This document shows positions 62,649 to 64,000 of a stretch of DNA of 64,000 nt, in pieces. This stretch comes from Cylindrotheca closterium. Lineage: Eukaryota > Bacillariophyta > Bacillariophyceae > Bacillariales > Bacillariaceae. The position numbers and the translations under genes were made by a program. The notes under the pieces were generated by a model. The model was not told the origin of the DNA. It saw only the letters and a list, made by a program, of their open reading frames with translations, and did not search any database. Numbering within the stretch: position 1 is the first letter of the stretch; each line of letters begins with the position of its first letter. The stretch covers positions 126,599 to 190,598 of the forward strand of contig CAKOGP040000002.1 in assembly GCA_933822405.4 (NCBI GenBank), written 5' to 3'.

Positions 62649-63937
62649 ATGCTGACAAAACCTGAAGACAAAATCAACTGGAAGGATAGCAACTTGGCTC
62701 TTTTCGGGTCGGATTTAGAGAAGAAAATTAAAGCTGCGGCCGCAGGCAAAGAGAAAGCGTGGGACGGTCTCGGCAATTCTGTGGTCCTCAAAGTCTGGCG
62801 GATCGAAAAGTTTCAGGTCAAAGGCAAGATATTTTTTCCCTGTCGGATATTGAAAGTTCAGCATCCTCTAACAAAATAGACTCTGATGGCTTCTAAACTT
62901 TAGAATGGCCCGAGCGGAAGTATGGAAAGTTTCACAAAGGAGACTCATATATCGTCTTGAATACATACAAACCGGATCCTGCCTATGACAAACTGGAGCA
63001 CGACATCCATATTTGGATTGGAGAAGAAAGCAGCCAGGACGAGTATGGAACAAGTGCGTACAAAATGGTGGAACTCGATGATTCTCTAGGAGGAGCTGCG
63101 ATTCAGCACCGTGAAACCCAAGGCAACGAAAGCGAACTATTCTTGGGCTACTTTGGTCACATCACCTACTGGGAAGGAGGAATCGAAAGTGGATTTCGTC
63201 ACGTTGAACCCACAGAAGAGGAACCGCAATTGTTCCACATTAAAGGGTCTTTGAAATCGAATACTCTTCGCCTGATACAGGTCCCGCTGCGAAGAGACTA
63301 TATCAACTCCGGCGATGTGTTTATCTTATCGGCTGGCGACGATGGAGTTTGGATGTGGGTCGGAAAGCAAGCAAACAAGGATGAGAAAACAAAAGGAAAC
63401 CAAGTCGCTGAAGTTCTTTGCTCAAAAGGTAGTGTAGAAGTACTGGATGAGGGTATGAACGATGGCCCCGAAGAAGCAGAGGCTTTTTGGAAGCACATTC
63501 AAACCAAAGTCAGCGTTCTAGGGCCAATCAAACGCACTGTGAATATTCAGAGTGCAGACAACAAAGACGACAAAGGGAAAGCATTTGTCCCTGTTCTTTA
63601 CAAAGCACCTGATACTCTCGGTGAAACATTTGACAGAATTGGTCGGGCACAACCTACAGCAACTGGTCCAACCAATATGAAACTTCCCAAGTTGAAACAG
63701 TCGTATCTTCAGGAAGATGAAGTACTGCTACTGGATACAGGCTTTCATGTTTATATTTGGGTAGGAACAAAGGCAAATCCAAGCATGAAATCGCTTGCGG
63801 TACATCATGCGGATAGCTATTTCAAATCCATGAAGCGGCCAATGCTCCCAGTGAGCATTGTCAAGCAAGGTGTGGAATCGGCTCAGTTTTCAGATTTCTT
63901 TGCCGACAATGCCGGTGGATGCTGTATGGTAATGTAG
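62649..63937 (+). CDS. Gelsolin/severin-family actin-binding protein with CaaX box (tandem paralogue)
   Basis: Two exons: 62649-62823 and 62904-63937; 402 aa, the same length as the neighbour at 61136. The intron (80 nt) again starts with GC (AAAG|GCAAGA), the classical form of a GC-AG donor, and ends CTTTAG, in the same codon. Domain order and key segments match the neighbour (YGKFHKGDSYIVLNTYK, IWIGEESSQDEYGTSAYK, VPLRRDYINSGDVFILSAGDD, LLLDTGFHVYIWVGTKAN). The C-terminus GGCCMVM keeps a CaaX box (C-M-V-M) with a second Cys just before it that could be palmitoylated. A product of local duplication, diverged at many sites but with conserved intron and lipid signal. Confidence 0.9.
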
Positions 63938-64000
63938 TAGATGTGTACTAGTAGTATAGTAAAACTAGTTTCTGGTTGCAAGCTGGATGTTAACATACTT

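Noticed and set aside
1..64000. tRNA or rRNA genes
   Set aside because: I looked for conserved T-loop (GGTTCGAA-type) and paired acceptor arms and found no convincing case; a covariance-model scan would be decisive.

Overview
The window looks like nuclear DNA of a diatom, probably a pennate one; I cannot name the species. Reasons: intron-poor genes with short GT-AG introns (about 70-110 nt); N-termini that combine a signal peptide with an ASAF-like plastid cleavage motif (peptide methionine sulfoxide reductase, the Rdx protein, a putative oxygenase); very long Pro/Thr/Ser-rich secreted proteins; a diatom-type cyclin; and a diatom-type LRR protein ending in a Cys cluster. No tRNA, rRNA, CRISPR array or intact transposon was recognised.

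Layout. 0-6.5 kb: a 2094-aa secreted protein of Ser/Asp/Pro and PTSG repeats ending in a GDPH/vWD-like domain. 7-9.2 kb: a badly frameshifted ankyrin-type pseudogene. 9.8-16.3 kb: LRR membrane protein (three exons), EF-hand protein, a Nudix-eIF2B-alpha fusion whose start is broken by a 13-bp tandem duplication, and a BUD31 splicing factor with a long acidic tail. 16.6-18.2 kb: an antisense relic of the GDPH-protein C-terminus and a small PT-rich surface protein. 18.4-26.7 kb: a small basic protein with a 9-nt last exon, glycyl-tRNA synthetase, a tautomerase-like protein, a cyclin, a plastid-type MsrA with membrane anchors, and BioA. 27.2-33.4 kb: bifunctional AdhE, an unknown protein, BioD and a putative 2-oxoglutarate oxygenase.

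35.5-47.1 kb is a segmental duplication. An intact unit (zinc-ribbon-like gene, membrane protein with five PPC-like beta domains, PX-BAR sorting nexin) lies at about 40.3-47.1 kb. A decayed copy with the same order and strands lies at 35.5-40.0 kb. 47.5-54.8 kb: mitochondrial FAD glycerol-3-phosphate dehydrogenase with EF hands, two N-myristoylation-type CaMK-like kinases, and an RPL7-like protein. 55-60.5 kb: a twin CX9C protein with an out-of-frame coding-like tail, a plastid-type protein with two Rdx (SelW-like) domains, a tetraspan protein, a single-pass surface protein and a type II glycosyltransferase. 61.1-63.9 kb: two tandem gelsolin-family genes that share a GC-AG intron and end in CaaX boxes.

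Shared themes: BioA and BioD on one strand within about 7 kb give two consecutive biotin steps; several redox enzymes appear plastid-directed; and the segment is rich in recent duplication (segmental, domain-level, minisatellite) and its decay products. Exon boundaries were derived by hand from frame continuity and splice consensus. Protein family names are from recognition of motifs, not from a search.
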